Below, one piece after another: positions 42,654-53,892 of a DNA stretch of 64,000 nt (the first letter of the stretch is position 1; each line of letters opens with the position of its first letter). Under the pieces are notes generated by a model. The model was given only the letters and a program-made list of their open reading frames with translations. It did no database searches and was not told the DNA's origin. This DNA is from Ryuthela nishihirai (Eukaryota > Arthropoda > Arachnida > Araneae > Heptathelidae). Position numbers and translations under genes: made by a program. The stretch spans positions 45,912,307-45,976,306 of the forward strand of contig JAWZYU010000020.1 of NCBI GenBank assembly GCA_038380435.1, written 5' to 3'.

Positions 42654-42855
42654 CTGAAAATGATTGAGTAATTCCTCATGTACAAAAAAAAAACTGCAAG
42701 TGAAAATGGATTCCATATATATATATTGTCCAACTATTGTCAAAATAATTTTAATTAAAAATTATTACCAAGAAAGTTTCTGACAAATATGTTAAACAAA
42801 AAAATTTAAAAATCATTATTGCACATAAGAGGAATAGAAGTTTATAAAGTACAAA

Positions 42856-43066
42856 TTAACCCTAAATATCAAAGTATTAAAGACATGATAACTGCATCAG
42901 TTTTTAATTATGTTTTAACATATGAAATATTATTAGAAGAAAACATTTTAACTCGGTATTCATCAAATAATATTTCTAAGAATATATGTTTTGTAGTCTA
43001 GTGTAATTTATCTAGATGATTCAAAACGAAATAATTCCATTTTCATTGAATTGTGTAGTTTGTAAA
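42856..43066 (+). repeat. 211-bp direct repeat, left copy
   Basis: Identical to 44415-44628 except that the right copy has three extra bases (GAT after TTTTAACAT). Starts TTAACCCTAAATATCAAAGT and ends GTGTAGTTTGTAAA. Confidence 0.97.
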
Positions 43067-44099
43067 TTCAATTTCTACTTTTCTCAGAACTAGAGAGTGA
43101 TGCACAAGATGTTACTAGAAACAAGGCACAGGATAGTTTTTCGATCCGAAATAAAATTTGCTTTATTTTCCGGCAAATTATAAATTAACCCTATTTTTTG
43201 GGTTATCTCATATCACTGGTTCCAAACGTGAATTAGGCTTCTGGTTTGAATTCCTTTGTTTTTTTTAAGGACCAAGTTTGAGATTTGTCTATGCAACACC
43301 GTACTCATGAAATCAAAGTCATGGTGAAATGACCTAATGGCCAAATTCATAATGAAGATCTAAAAGAGTTACTACGTGTTCTGGTTACTCAAAGAACTGT
43401 GTGCTAGCACAGAAAAATAGTTACAGTCCACGCACATGGTACAAAACTTTTAATTGAAACCTATGAATATTCAGTTATTTTTCCATTAGAGGTTATTTGC
43501 TTTCTATAACAATTTTATAGCCACAGATCACATGGAATCAAAAGGTTGAATTTTTATCATAAAATAAAATGAAAATTTAAAAGTTGGATCAGTTTGGATC
43601 TTACCACATAGCAGTCAAGACCATTTTAGAACACGAAAGTGTCCAAGAAATAGTCTGTCTACATCAGATATCCATTCTTTGTCATCATTTCCAACATTAG
43701 GCCTAGGAATTATCATCGCTTTCGCTCAAAACTCCCCGTTTATCATCATTTTGGATGGCCACCGCTATTGTGCTTTGCACTACAGCATGAAACACATCCA
43801 ATCAAATAAGATCAAGGTTGTAGTAGTACTAAATATACAAAGAAAAGTCTCACAATTCACACACTCACCATTCACACGCACACAAAGAACACAGAAGAAT
43901 GAAACAGAGGGCGAGTTTTCCAAGCCAGGTCCGTAGAAATAAGACGGAAAACGTGATTCATCCTGTTCTGCTAATTAGGATCCTTTTTCCTACTTTTGAT
44001 ATTGAGCGATAAGTAAATTTTAAAAAAATCATTCAGAAAAATAGCGAATATTTACTTTTCGTTAAAAATTTCTAATGAATTTTGCAATGGTTTATGAAT
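43067..44099. other. no gene; between the direct repeats
   Basis: 43830-43895 is rich in CACAC. Toward 44100 the sequence changes to the promoter-like composition described next. No coding signal recognised on either strand. Confidence 0.4.
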
Positions 44100-44220
44100 A
44101 TTTCACGTTTTTGTGACGTGGTATTTTACCTTACGTCACCATTTACGGAAGTAAGCAGCCATCGCCCCTCTACGCTAAGAAGTTATCTGTACCGGAGTTT
44201 GTCTTTTCTGTGGGGGTTAG
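44100..44220 (+). promoter_or_regulatory. probable promoter, possibly bidirectional
   Basis: Within about 110 bases: GTGACGTGG and TTACGTCACC (two CRE/ATF-type half sites), TACGGAAGTAAG (ETS-type), GCAGCCATCGCC (YY1-like) and a CpG-bearing stretch CCCCTCTACGC ... TACCGGAG. This motif set is typical of TATA-less housekeeping promoters. It lies upstream of Rap1 on the plus strand and of the candidate small gene on the minus strand. Inference only. Confidence 0.45.
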
Positions 44221-44379
44221 TAAAATTTGTTGAATTTCATTAAAGTTTAATTTTTTTTTACTTTTTAGTATCCAGTTATATAAAAGCTTATTTTTATGAA
44301 GTCTGTTTTTATAGGTTTACTATAATTCACCAATATTATTATTGAAATATATGTTTCAAATTTAAAGCCTAAATGGCGA
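44170..44379 (+). other. candidate non-coding first exon of Rap1
   Basis: Two possible donors: GTTAGT at about 44216 and a stronger GTAAGT right after AAATGGCGA (exon end 44379). The Rap1 ATG exon has an acceptor at 53804, so a 5' untranslated exon must exist upstream; this is the best place seen, but nothing proves the link. Confidence 0.3.
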
Positions 44380-44414
44380 GTAAGTTACTTTAGATTACAC
44401 AAACTTCTGTCAAT

Positions 44415-44628
44415 TTAACCCTAAATATCAAAGTATTAAAGACATGATAACTGCATCAGTTTTTAATTATGTTTTAACATGATATGAAATATTATTAGAA
44501 GAAAACATTTTAACTCGGTATTCATCAAATAATATTTCTAAGAATATATGTTTTGTAGTCTAGTGTAATTTATCTAGATGATTCAAAACGAAATAATTCC
44601 ATTTTCATTGAATTGTGTAGTTTGTAAA
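44415..44628 (+). repeat. 214-bp direct repeat, right copy
   Basis: Right copy of 42856-43066; the pair flanks the promoter-like region in direct orientation at about 1.56 kb spacing. Confidence 0.97.
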
Positions 44629-45153
44629 CTTATGCCTTTATATGAGTAATGAATTTGTATATGTGCATGCTTCATTTAACTTAAAAATTTCAGACATAAC
44701 ACCCTCAATGTACGTGAGTTACTTAACACCATTAATTGGCTTGCTAATATTATGCACCATTTAAGATGTATATGTTTATTTGGAACAGAATAGGTTTACT
44801 ATATTTTTTTAACTCTTAATGAAGAATTTTTAATTAGGCTAGCATTTTTATGTATTTGATCAGTTTGCAAATATGATGTGCACAGAATATATTACAGGAT
44901 GTGTGAAGATTTTATCATAATTTTATTTCTGTTGTATTTTTTACCAGATTTTTTAATTAATTTTGTCACGATAAATATGTGCACTGCTAATACTCTTTTT
45001 TTTCTCCAAATGCCTAATCATTTTTGAAGTCAATAACATGCCAAAAATAAGCAAACTGTTTTGCTGCATCTGTATTAGTAAATGTGAAAAGAGAAGAGCA
45101 TAGAATCTAGAGAGGCTTTAAGAACAATGTACATAATTGGTAAACAGTGCTAT
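44629..45153. other. no gene; presumed Rap1 intron
   Basis: AT-rich, no repeats recognised. Confidence 0.4.
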
Positions 45154-45290
45154 TTTGGTGGCTGAGTGGTTAGCTGCTTGGGTGCTGATCAAAGAAACAT
45201 AGATTTAAGCCCTTGATAAGGTATGGCTGTTTTCTTCCTTGTGCCTTTATGTTGAAGTCTTGCCTTCCCACAGATCTCTGGTGCATTAAA
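45154..45290 (+). mobile_element. SINE1, diverged
   Basis: TTTGGTGGCTGAGTGGTTAG (A box), ATAGATTTAAGCCCTTGATA (B box, eroded), TTGAAGTCTTGCCTTCCCAC and AGATCTCTGG. The 3' end of the family is lost. Confidence 0.7.
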
Positions 45291-45599
45291 CCAACACCTA
45301 TAACAGAATACCAATGGACCAAGCAAGCCATGATGTCACCACATGTAGTTCGAAGCTCGCTCTTTGGCAAACCAGTTTTTTCCCCTTAGTTCTGTTCACA
45401 GCACAGATTGTTTTACTCTTATTTCAGTTTTTAGTTTTACTGAGTATATGATATGAATATTTGTAGCAAGTAATTGAATCTGTATCTTTTATGATCACTT
45501 TTCTCCTGAAAAATTATTAGAAAACGGAACTTCGAAATTGACTTTTGATAAAAATTAAGAGCATAATTTTGTGCAACTGCTAAAGCATGTGACAACCAT

Positions 45600-45682
45600 A
45601 AATGTTAGTATAATACCTTTTCAATCTGAGTAATGTTTTTAGAAACAATTACTCAGAATGAAAAGGTATTATACTAACATTT
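45600..45682. repeat. 35-bp-arm palindrome
   Basis: Arms 45600-45634 and 45648-45682 are complementary with one mismatch; 13-nt spacer. Confidence 0.95.
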
Positions 45683-45895
45683 TTAATCAAATTTAAATTG
45701 TTTAAAGAGGCAAAAAAAATTAAAAATGCAACATATATATATATATCTTTTTACAATTTTATTATGTAATAATACATTACAAAAAAAGTATAATTTTGAT
45801 ATAGAATGCTCCAAGCAAGGTTATAACGTGATGCAAATTTCATTTTTGTTAAACTGGTACTTAAATCTGTATAAATATAACTTTAAAATTTAAGA

Positions 45896-46086
45896 TGTGG
45901 CCACAGCTTTTAATGTCCCATCCAATGGACGATGGTCTTTCCAAGCCCATCGGTGTCCCCTACTGACCGTGGGCAGGGCGGGAGTTTTGCAGAGATAAAT
46001 CTCGACACTGACCTGACTGGGACTGAAACCTGAGAACTTCAGATTATGAGTCTGGCACACTACCGATGAGCCATCCCCACCCCTCA
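45896..46086 (-). mobile_element. SINE2, head half
   Basis: GTGGCCACAGCTTTTAATGT, AAGCCCATCGGTGTCCCCTA, GCAGAGATAAATCTCGACAC, CTACCGATGAGCCATCCCCA. The tRNA head is retained but the 3' half is missing, the opposite of a normal retro-truncation. Confidence 0.85.
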
Positions 46087-46259
46087 GAGTGGGACAGTCA
46101 AGATATTGAGGGGAGGGGAGGTTGAAAGTACACAATATATACTCAAAAGCTCATAACTGTTTAAAAGTATATATTTTCCAGGGAGAAGGGGAATGACTGT
46201 TTGGATCGATGAATTTGTTGCCAATATAGAAAATATCTTTATAGAGCTTGCACCCAAAT

Positions 46260-47505
46260 TTGAATATTTTTCATTGGCTCTTGATGAAATTAGCAGTATT
46301 TTCAATTAGCAGTATTTTTGTGTGGCTTATTAGCTTTGTTGATTTCAAAAAGGCTTTTGACTATGTTGATTGCCATAAGTGTGTTGATTATGAGATCATT
46401 TGGCATACCAGACAAGTTAACATAATGAAAGCTTTCTATAATAACACTGAGTGGTGTGTGAGAGTTGGTAAGGCTTTTAGCAATTGGTTTAGCGTTACTT
46501 CTTGTGTTTGACAAGGGCGTGTTTTGTCTCCTTTTCTCTTTAGTTTGGTTATTGATTATGTTATGCGAAATTCACTGCAAGGGAAAGATTTTGGCTTTAA
46601 ATGGTCTGGAGATCTGAAAATTTATGATTTAGATTATGATGATGATTTAATTCTTTTGGCAAACGATGTTGATATGATGAACTCTTTCATTTGAATTGTT
46701 GATGAGACTGGTAGTAGAGTAGGTTTGGTTATAAACAGAGAGAAAACTAAAGTGATGAAAATTGGTCAGGCAGGCTGTGGTTCAGATCAACTGAACCACA
46801 GCCTGCCTGACCATGCACCTGCAGTGGTTGCACTCTTGAGCAGGTGTCTCAGTTTAATTATCTTGGGCGCTATGTAATAGATACTGGTGATGTGCAGCAT
46901 GAGATTAACAGAGGAATAGGGATTGCTGCCAAGACTTTTAAGAATCTATGGAGAATGTGGAGAAATACGTGTATTCATCTAAAGACTAAAATTAGGCTGT
47001 ATAATTGTTTGGTTCTTTCTAGGGTTAGTTATGGTAGTGGAACTTGGATGCTCTGTAAACAAGCTAACAGGAAACTTGATGCTTTTTATTCTAGATGCTT
47101 ATGCAGTATCTTGGGCTTCAGGTGGTTCATCTTTGTAAGTAATGATGAGGTTAAGCAAAGAGTCTGCAACCTTCTTTGAGCAGCATATTGTGCAGAGAGA
47201 GACTCCATTGCAGTAATTCTACTTAGTAGTAAATGTATGGCCATGTTGTCCACATGGATAATAATATGGTAAATGTATGGCCATGTTGCCCATATGGATA
47301 ATTATAGATTAGCAAATAGGGCTATGAATAGTGTGCCTAATGGCCTCAAAAAGAGAGGGAGACCTAGGATGCCATGGACAGACAATGTCAAACAAGACCT
47401 TGTTAGAATTGGCGTGCAGTAGCTCAGGATAGATCTGCTTGGAGAATTAAATTGCACAATCTGGTTGGACCTCCATAGCCTATGGCTGCTTGAGGATGAT
47501 GATGT
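46260..47505 (+). pseudogene. LINE-A reverse transcriptase and 3' end
   Basis: Frames in series: SFVDFKKAFDYVDCH and YEIIWHTRQVNIMKAFYNNT (RT block A region), VLSPFLFSLVIDYVMRNSL (B region), LDYDDDLILLANDVDMMN (active-site YDDD in place of the usual FADD/YADD), NREKTKVMKIGQAGCG, QFNYLGRYVIDTGDVQHEIN, IRLYNCLVLSRVSYGSGTWM, KLDAFYSRCLCSILGFRWF, then KKRGRPRMPWTDNVKQDLVR. This is the RT and C-terminal region of an endonuclease-bearing (APE-type) non-LTR element common in arthropods. Several frameshifts and stops. It ends with CCTATGGCTGCTTGAGGATG and a short GATGATGATG tail. Confidence 0.9.
46764..46812. repeat. 22-bp inverted duplication inside LINE-A
   Basis: Arms 46764-46785 and 46791-46812 (GGTCAGGCAGGCTGTGGTTC and complement), perfect, 5-nt spacer. 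The minus-strand LINE at 60660-60700 has only one arm, so this hairpin was added after insertion. Confidence 0.95.
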
Positions 47506-48929
47506 GTGGAGTTGATTTTAATTCTGATATAGTTTTGTTTAAGTTTTATCTTAATTATGCTATTTACTTTTAATTTCTTGTATATTTAATACTCATGTTC
47601 CTTTTTTATTATAAATATGTGTATATGAACATTTAATTGTTTATATTTTATAATGTAATAAGTATAATTACCTTGATTGTAAAAGTATGTGGTCTACCCA
47701 GAGATTAGATGGTTGGGTTGTGTGTGTTTGGGGGGGGGGGGGGGGTAGAGTGCTTAATGCAATAAGTAAGGTTTTGGCCTGTGGTACCCTGAAATGCTCA
47801 TGCAACACACCAAAGGGAAAAGATTGCCAATATCTGATTTAGGCATTGCCATTTTCTTTCTAGAAATCGTGAAAGTGCCAAAGAAAAATCTGCACATAAC
47901 CTCAAATAATAAAAAGTTATGTTTTCAAATAATAGGTATGAAGTCATGAGAATATTGTGGAAATCCATGGTGGCTGTAGAAAATCAATTATGGCTTCACT
48001 GCCATTTCATTCTCATCAGATCTCTGTAAAATTTGTGGAACAGCACAGATAGTGAAGTGGTCAGTAGATTTGTACTCAAAGCACACCAGTTATACTAGAA
48101 TATGAGTTAACTCCAAAGATAAAATTTCAAGGGGAAATCGTTTAGAGCACCTTTGAAAGTAGAATGGTCAAAAAGTAAACTCCATTTTTAGTGGTTCTTT
48201 TATAAAATGTATGAAAAGAGTAACCAGAAAAGATTTCAAATATTGCAAAGTACTGTCTCCTATTTGCAATTCTACTTAGCAGTAAATAGAAAAAATTTAG
48301 TCAAAAATCAAGTTCTTTGAATTCAAAAGTGGCCCCTTGGTGGAAAAATACAGTTATTAAAACATAGTGATCTTCACATGAATTTTGGAAAAGTGACTAA
48401 AAATTCCTAGCTTTGTTTGACATGTTCATGATAAGAAGATTGTTTATTCTGAAGTAGTTTACATGAATAATCATATTGGCAGTTCACTTCTCTGAAAAGC
48501 AAGAGTTGGTTCACTGGAAACAAAAGGTTTAATAAATTTCTAAATTGTACAGATAAATGTAATCTGCTAATTCTGTTAAATCCGTCAAGCATGTTATACT
48601 GGAATATGAATCTCTGGAATAACTTAGATGTGATTATATATATATTATATATAATATATATTATTATATATTTATATTTAATATATTAATTATATGTATA
48701 GTATTATGTGAGACTGTGTTTAAGAAAAAATGTTTGTCCCAAATGTATTTGTTTTAAATGCAAAAATATAATTTTGTTTCATTTTATCCTATCTAAATGT
48801 AATGAAATTAGATGTAATTACACAGGTCTTACACTGTGGGGAAGAAGTCACAATTTTATTTATTATTCTAGGGGATCACAGTGTTAAAAATGTTTGAGAA
48901 CCACTGCTTAAGTAGACTTTGTCATAAAA
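47506..48929. other. no gene; simple repeats
   Basis: Holds a 16-base G run (47730-47745) and an AT/TA-rich dinucleotide tract at about 48631-48700. Otherwise AT-rich with no recognised element. Confidence 0.6.
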
Positions 48930-49062
48930 TCAGTTTAATAAACTATGGAGAAAGTGTGTGAGGAAGGAGAGAACTAAGCAGAAAGAAACATCCATGCCTT
49001 ATCCAAAAAATTAACCCAGATCCCTTTGCTTAGCAGCCAAGTATACCAACCACTTGATGCAT
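48930..49062 (-). mobile_element. SINE1, diverged
   Basis: GAGGAAGGAGAGAACTAAGC, AACATCCATGCCTTATCC, AACCCAGATCCCTTTGC, AGCAGCCAAGTATACCAACC: reverse-oriented head and upper body. Confidence 0.65.
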
Positions 49063-50036
49063 TTCTGTATTTATAATGCCCAAGTATTGACATATATGTT
49101 ACGTGTTTTCCATTTTTTTTTTTGTTTCTCCATAATTTTTTTGAATCAGTGTTACACTGAAGAATATAACTTTCATAGTGTTCTCTCAGAAACATCAGTC
49201 AACTTGAAAGATGCAGGAACAGCTGCTTGACATTCCCTTACTAGGAACAACAGAGCTTGGTGGATTATAACAGCAAGACTCCTGACTCTAGAGCTACAAG
49301 AGGGAATAGCATTGTTTCTGACCACTTATGTTTCAGGACATGATCAGTGATTTGAAGCAAGATTTCAAGGAATTTTGGGAGAATATTCCAAAACTCAGAT
49401 GATGTGAATCTCAAAGGTATTAGTTTTAATGAGCCAGTGGGCATTAAATGGTTAGTTTTGATGAATGGCTCCCTCAGCCCACCTCCAAGAAAACTTCCCA
49501 CCCTAAATGGTCTGGGAAATGAAATAGCAATATATATTGGATTTAATCTATGGTTGCCAACAGATTTGTTTATACCATCATCATCCTATTGTGATTGATA
49601 TGCTTTTCTATTGCACAAATAGCTTTTAGAACCTTTTAGCCTCTTTTAGTCAACACTTGTCAAGTTCGTCATTTTATCCCCTCTTTGCCACTCTTTCCTT
49701 GAATGGTAATTACCAGAAGAGTGGGAGAGGAAAAATGTCTTGCTTGCTGAAACTAACCTTTAAATTGTGCATCTGCTGAAGTTAGTGCAGATTTGATTTC
49801 AGTTTCTAAACAAAAAATAAATTGACATAACTTGTAAAGAACAATCTTTTCGTAAGGAGGAAAATGTGCTACCCTAAAAGTTTCTTCCCAAGCAATTGCT
49901 TGGAATGCTTTTGCTGCATGTTGTTTCTGATTGCCTAACTACAATCCTATATATATCCTGTATCAATAAACAAGAACACTACTAATTGTAATGAGTTCCC
50001 TTTCAGAAACATGTAGCAAATAGCAATTATACATAT
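49063..50036. other. no gene seen
   Basis: AT-rich; no elements recognised. Confidence 0.5.
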
Positions 50037-50562
50037 TTCTAGATCAGTGCTGTCCAACTTCTCTAAGACCGCGGGCCATTTTTCCTTTCGCTAATATTTC
50101 GTGGGCTATTTTTTTCTTTCGACAATATTTCATGGGCCAAAAAAAAGAGAATAGGACAGGATAGGTAATTGAAAAGTCTGTTCATGTCACCTCAAAAAAT
50201 TATTTATACGAAAAATAATAAGTAATAATAAACCAATATAAAATTTCTAAACCTTATCAAATATGTAATAAATTTAATGGGAGCATTGTGGCCGTAGTTG
50301 TTGGGCAATAAGAATAGAATGAGTAAGTTGAAATAATGCAATAATAATTGCAAATAGAATGAGTAAGTTGAAGATTACATATCAAGTAAAGTAATATAAG
50401 TTGACAAAAAATTATAAGGTGGATTATAGATATTTATTTAAAATTTCAAGTAAAAACTTGATTTTGTTCGCGGGTCATAAAAATCCTTGTGCGGGCCATA
50501 AAAATCCTTGTGCAGGCCATATGCGGCCTGTGGACTGCTAGTTGGACAGCGCTGTTCTAGAT
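50037..50562. mobile_element. hAT MITE, 510 bp, perfect 8-bp target duplication
   Basis: TTCTAGAT at 50037-50044 is repeated at 50555-50562. The element begins CAGTGCTGTCCAACTTCT and ends CTAGTTGGACAGCGCTG, a terminal inverted repeat with one or two mismatches. Subterminal GGGCCAT/CGGGCC words repeat several times (50081-50135 and 50470-50530). An internal AATAGAATGAGTAAGTTGAA is directly duplicated. No coding. Confidence 0.95.
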
Positions 50563-50754
50563 CATAATTTATTAAAATGCCTTTGTGATATGCATATAAT
50601 AGCAAATTGGACATATAACAATGGAAGTATGCTTCTAAATGTTTAATTTTTTTTTTTATTTTCCAAAAGAAAAAAGTTGGAATTAAGTAAAAATTCTAAA
50701 ATTTTGCCACCCTCAAATTGTGCCATTTCACCCACATGACTGCCCTGGATATAC

Positions 50755-51355
50755 CTAAAGATTAAAATTAGCATATATAATTATTTGATTCTCTTTAAAG
50801 TTTGCAGGTAGTAAAACACACTCTTAATGAGCAAGTTAATAAGAGGCTTGATGCTTTTAATTCTAGATGCTTATATAATATATTTGGTATTAGCACATTT
50901 GTTGCTACTTGGATGAGACTAGGATGAGAGGCAGCTTTGCACAGAAATAACTTTTAACTTCAGTTCAGATACTTATTGGGATGAGGGAAAACATGGCTAG
51001 TGACTGCTAGTTCAGATAGGTGGGACTACCAATACTTGGTGATGCACATATGTATCAGGTAGCATGATGCACAAGTGTGTGAGAAAGAGTTTTAATGTAT
51101 AAGTAATGAGGTTGTATCAGCCATTTTTAAGTAGCATCTTATGTAGGAAGAGACTGCATTGGCTTGACATGTTGGCTGAATGAATGATTAATGAATTGAA
51201 TTTTGAACAGTGTGCCTTGAAGCTTTGAGAAAAAGGGGAAAACTTAGAATAAGGTGGGTGAACAATGTCAATTAGAATTTTTTAAGATTTTCAATTAATG
51301 GCCAGATGCAGCAGTTGTTGCTCAAGGGTAATATATTTTACATAGCTCCATAGCT
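50755..51355 (+). pseudogene. LINE-A 3' fragment, strongly decayed
   Basis: AAGATTAAAATTAGCATATA, TTGATGCTTTTAATTCTAGA, GAAGAGACTGCATTGGCTTG, AAAAAGGGGAAAACTTAGAA, GTGGGTGAACAATGTCAATT and ACATAGCTCCATAGC parallel 46985-47480 in order. Confidence 0.7.
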
Positions 51356-51362
51356 TAGTCAC

Positions 51363-52610
51363 TTAACCTTTAAGTGTGGTAAACTGATTAGTTTTCAAAA
51401 TCACTACAAACTTTTTTATGCTTTTTTTTTCCTTTTAATTTTTACCTGTTTTCCTATTGCTTTTTTGCTAATCGTTTTGTAGATTTGTCAAAACAGTTGT
51501 TACACCATAACTTTCAAACACGATGAGCAAACTTAATGATAAATTTTTCTGATCTACCTTCAGAAAGCATGGGCTACAGAAAGTAAAGGGCTATGCATCA
51601 AATGAAAATTTGTGACATGGGGAGTGTTACAGGTTATAAAAATTCTTCCTTCTTTCCACCTTAAAAAACGAGAAATATTAAAACGTTTGTTCCATTATAT
51701 CTTTGGAATGCAAGGACCAAAAGTTGCAGGCTATGCGTGAAATGAAATCTTGTGACATGGAGAGTATTTACATGTTATAAAAATTTCCCCCTTCTTCCTC
51801 TCTCCCTCCCTAAAAAGGGAAATATGAAAACAATTGTTCTGCTATATCTTCAGAACACGAGGGCTGAACATAATGAATTGTATATCAAATGAAAACTTGT
51901 GACAGGTAATGTTATGGCCCTTGATTTCTTCTCTTCTAAAAAGGGGGAAATGTGAAAGTCATTCCACTACATCTTCAGAATGCAAGGACCACACTTACGA
52001 GTTAGATGCTAATTGGAAGCTCATGTGAGGACTTTCATAGACTGCTTGGAATTATGTCCCCCCATTATTCTCCTCTACCCAAAAAGGGGATGGAACCTTA
52101 ATGAGCTATATCTCAAAGCTTATGACATCTACAATGTCATGTGCTACCTCATACACAGCTTCAGAAAAAGGGAGCAGAAAAATGTGGCTGATGTTTATTA
52201 GTCATATCAATTAAAGGTTTTTTAATGTAAGTGCTTTTAGTGACAAAAATATTAATAAATTTAAAAATACCTCTATATGTTCCCTAAATAGTAGAAATCA
52301 GTGGTGTCAGTCATTGAATTTCTATTCACTTCAAAAGAAGATAGGTTGCTGATTTACCAACACCATATCTCTATTGATTGCCAGCATCATATCTTCCTTT
52401 GAAGTGAATATGAATTCAGTGGCTTATTACACCATCTATGTGTTTTAGGTTTATTTTCTACTTTTTAGGGCAAAGATTTGTCAAATTTATTATTTGTTTT
52501 TTGTTCCGAATGAAATGCTTTTTCTTTTGATGTCTAATATGAATTATTTCATTAGTTGCTTCATAATAAACCTTAGAAATTGAATTTTTAAAGAAAACCT
52601 TGGCGTTATA
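51363..52610 (+). repeat. repeat family B, long copy containing a tandem array
   Basis: The left end (TTAACCTTTAAGTG, TAGTTTTCAAAATCACTACA) matches the left end of the 225-bp copy at 20288-20520, and 52450-52610 (GAATGAAATGCTTTTTCTTT, ATTTCATTAGTTGCTTCATA) matches its right half. Between them sits the 130-bp tandem array at 51488-52160. The shorter copy may be an internal deletion of this longer form. Confidence 0.55.
51488..52160 (+). repeat. tandem array, about four units of 125-195 bp
   Basis: Units start near 51488, 51681, 51827 and 51954. Each carries a TATATCTTCAGAA(C/T)GCAAGG-like block, ATCAAATGAAAACTTGTGAC and a pyrimidine-rich stretch before AAAAAGGG. Units differ by 15-30%. Confidence 0.7.
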
Positions 52611-53804
52611 AGAATTATTTAGGGTGTTTTTATTGCATGTGCAGCAGTTTGTTTGAAATTTATAGCTTTGGCAATTTGTTTTTTGATAATACTCCTTATA
52701 ACGGCTGACTGTTTTTGGAGTTGGAGAATTTTGGTCTCTTTGGGAAAAACTGCTCAGTAATTTCCAGCATTTTGATTAAACTTTGCATTTTTATATGAAT
52801 TTTTTTGTGTATTTTTTTGTTTAATGCAGTTGCAATGTCTTATTTCAGTGTTTCCATTTCTTTATGTGACTGTCTTAATCATCGAAACATCAGGTTTTTC
52901 AAAATGCATGCAATTGTGGCAAAGGTCAAATTTTATTCTTTTCAACAGAAAACAACTGAACTTTAGAACTTTATTTTGCAGTGATTAACAGATATACATG
53001 TTACATACCAAATGAAAGAGAATATTATTCTGAATAATAATGCAACAGAAATTCAAATTGAAATGAAGGCTGTTTAAGCCTAATATAAAAAAAAGGGTAA
53101 ATCCTGCTTTGGATACTTTAAGGATTTAAGATCTCATTTATATATAACTATATAATAATTTAATTTCTAATTAAAATGCATCAATAAATTGGAAAATGAT
53201 ATTTCAATAAATTTGTTGTCGATCAGTTAAAGATTTTACTTTTATTTCTCGTACTGGCCATTTCTGAAATTTGAAGTATTTGTCTCTGATCTGAGATTCA
53301 GTTTGGTTGAGTTAACCATTTAACACTGACTACCTGAGATTTGAAATGGATAAAATTCAAATAGTGCTGTATGTCTTTACTGCCATTTGGATCATTTTTG
53401 GAATTAAAGGGTTAAAGATGGAATGGATTGTACAATACCCCTGTTAAATATATAAATATATATATTTGATGAATCCATCATAGAGTGTGATTATAAAATG
53501 CTTTGAAATGGACATTACTGGTTGAATGGAAGACATTGTGAAGATAGCTAAATTAAAATTAAATATCAGTTTATTTTTATGGATACCTCAAGAACAGTAT
53601 TGTATTTGTTTCTTGATGTTTGTTGGATTTTAGAATTCATTGTGAAACATAAAAACTTATGTTTTTAATTCATAAGTTTCCATTCACTCAAGTAGTTGTA
53701 TTGACTTTGAATGACGAATCTAATTTCAAAATATGCTCTTATTTAGAACTTTTAAATTTTTTACTGAGAAATTGCATAACTTTTTATGTATAACTTTATT
53801 TTAG
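52611..53804. other. presumed end of Rap1 5' intron
   Basis: AT-rich, ending in the acceptor TTTATTTTAG (53795-53804). A weak TTAA-flanked 88-bp segment at 53320-53415 was noted but not accepted as an element. Confidence 0.5.
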
Positions 53805-53892
53805 GTTCTTAACTTAAATTTGCACCACGCCCGCGATGCGAGAATACAAAATTGTAGTGCTAGGGAGTGGAGGTGTTGGTAAAAGTGCGCTG
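53805..53892 (+). CDS. Rap1: Rap1 GTPase, exon with start codon
   Basis: Acceptor TTTATTTTAG then a 31-nt leader and ATG at 53836. Nineteen codons, MREYKIVVLGSGGVGKSAL, stop exactly at a GTAAGT donor (phase 0). This contains the G1/P-loop GSGGVGKS of Ras-family GTPases; MREYK and the G-S-G-G-V form are those of Rap1. Rap1 is a membrane-anchored small GTPase switching integrin/cadherin adhesion and MAPK signalling between GDP and GTP states. The exon is intact, with no substitutions in the P-loop, and is joined in phase to the exon at 62854. Confidence 0.96.

Noticed and set aside
53320..53415. 88-bp TTAA-flanked segment
   Set aside because: Ends are not convincingly inverted and TTAA is common in this composition.
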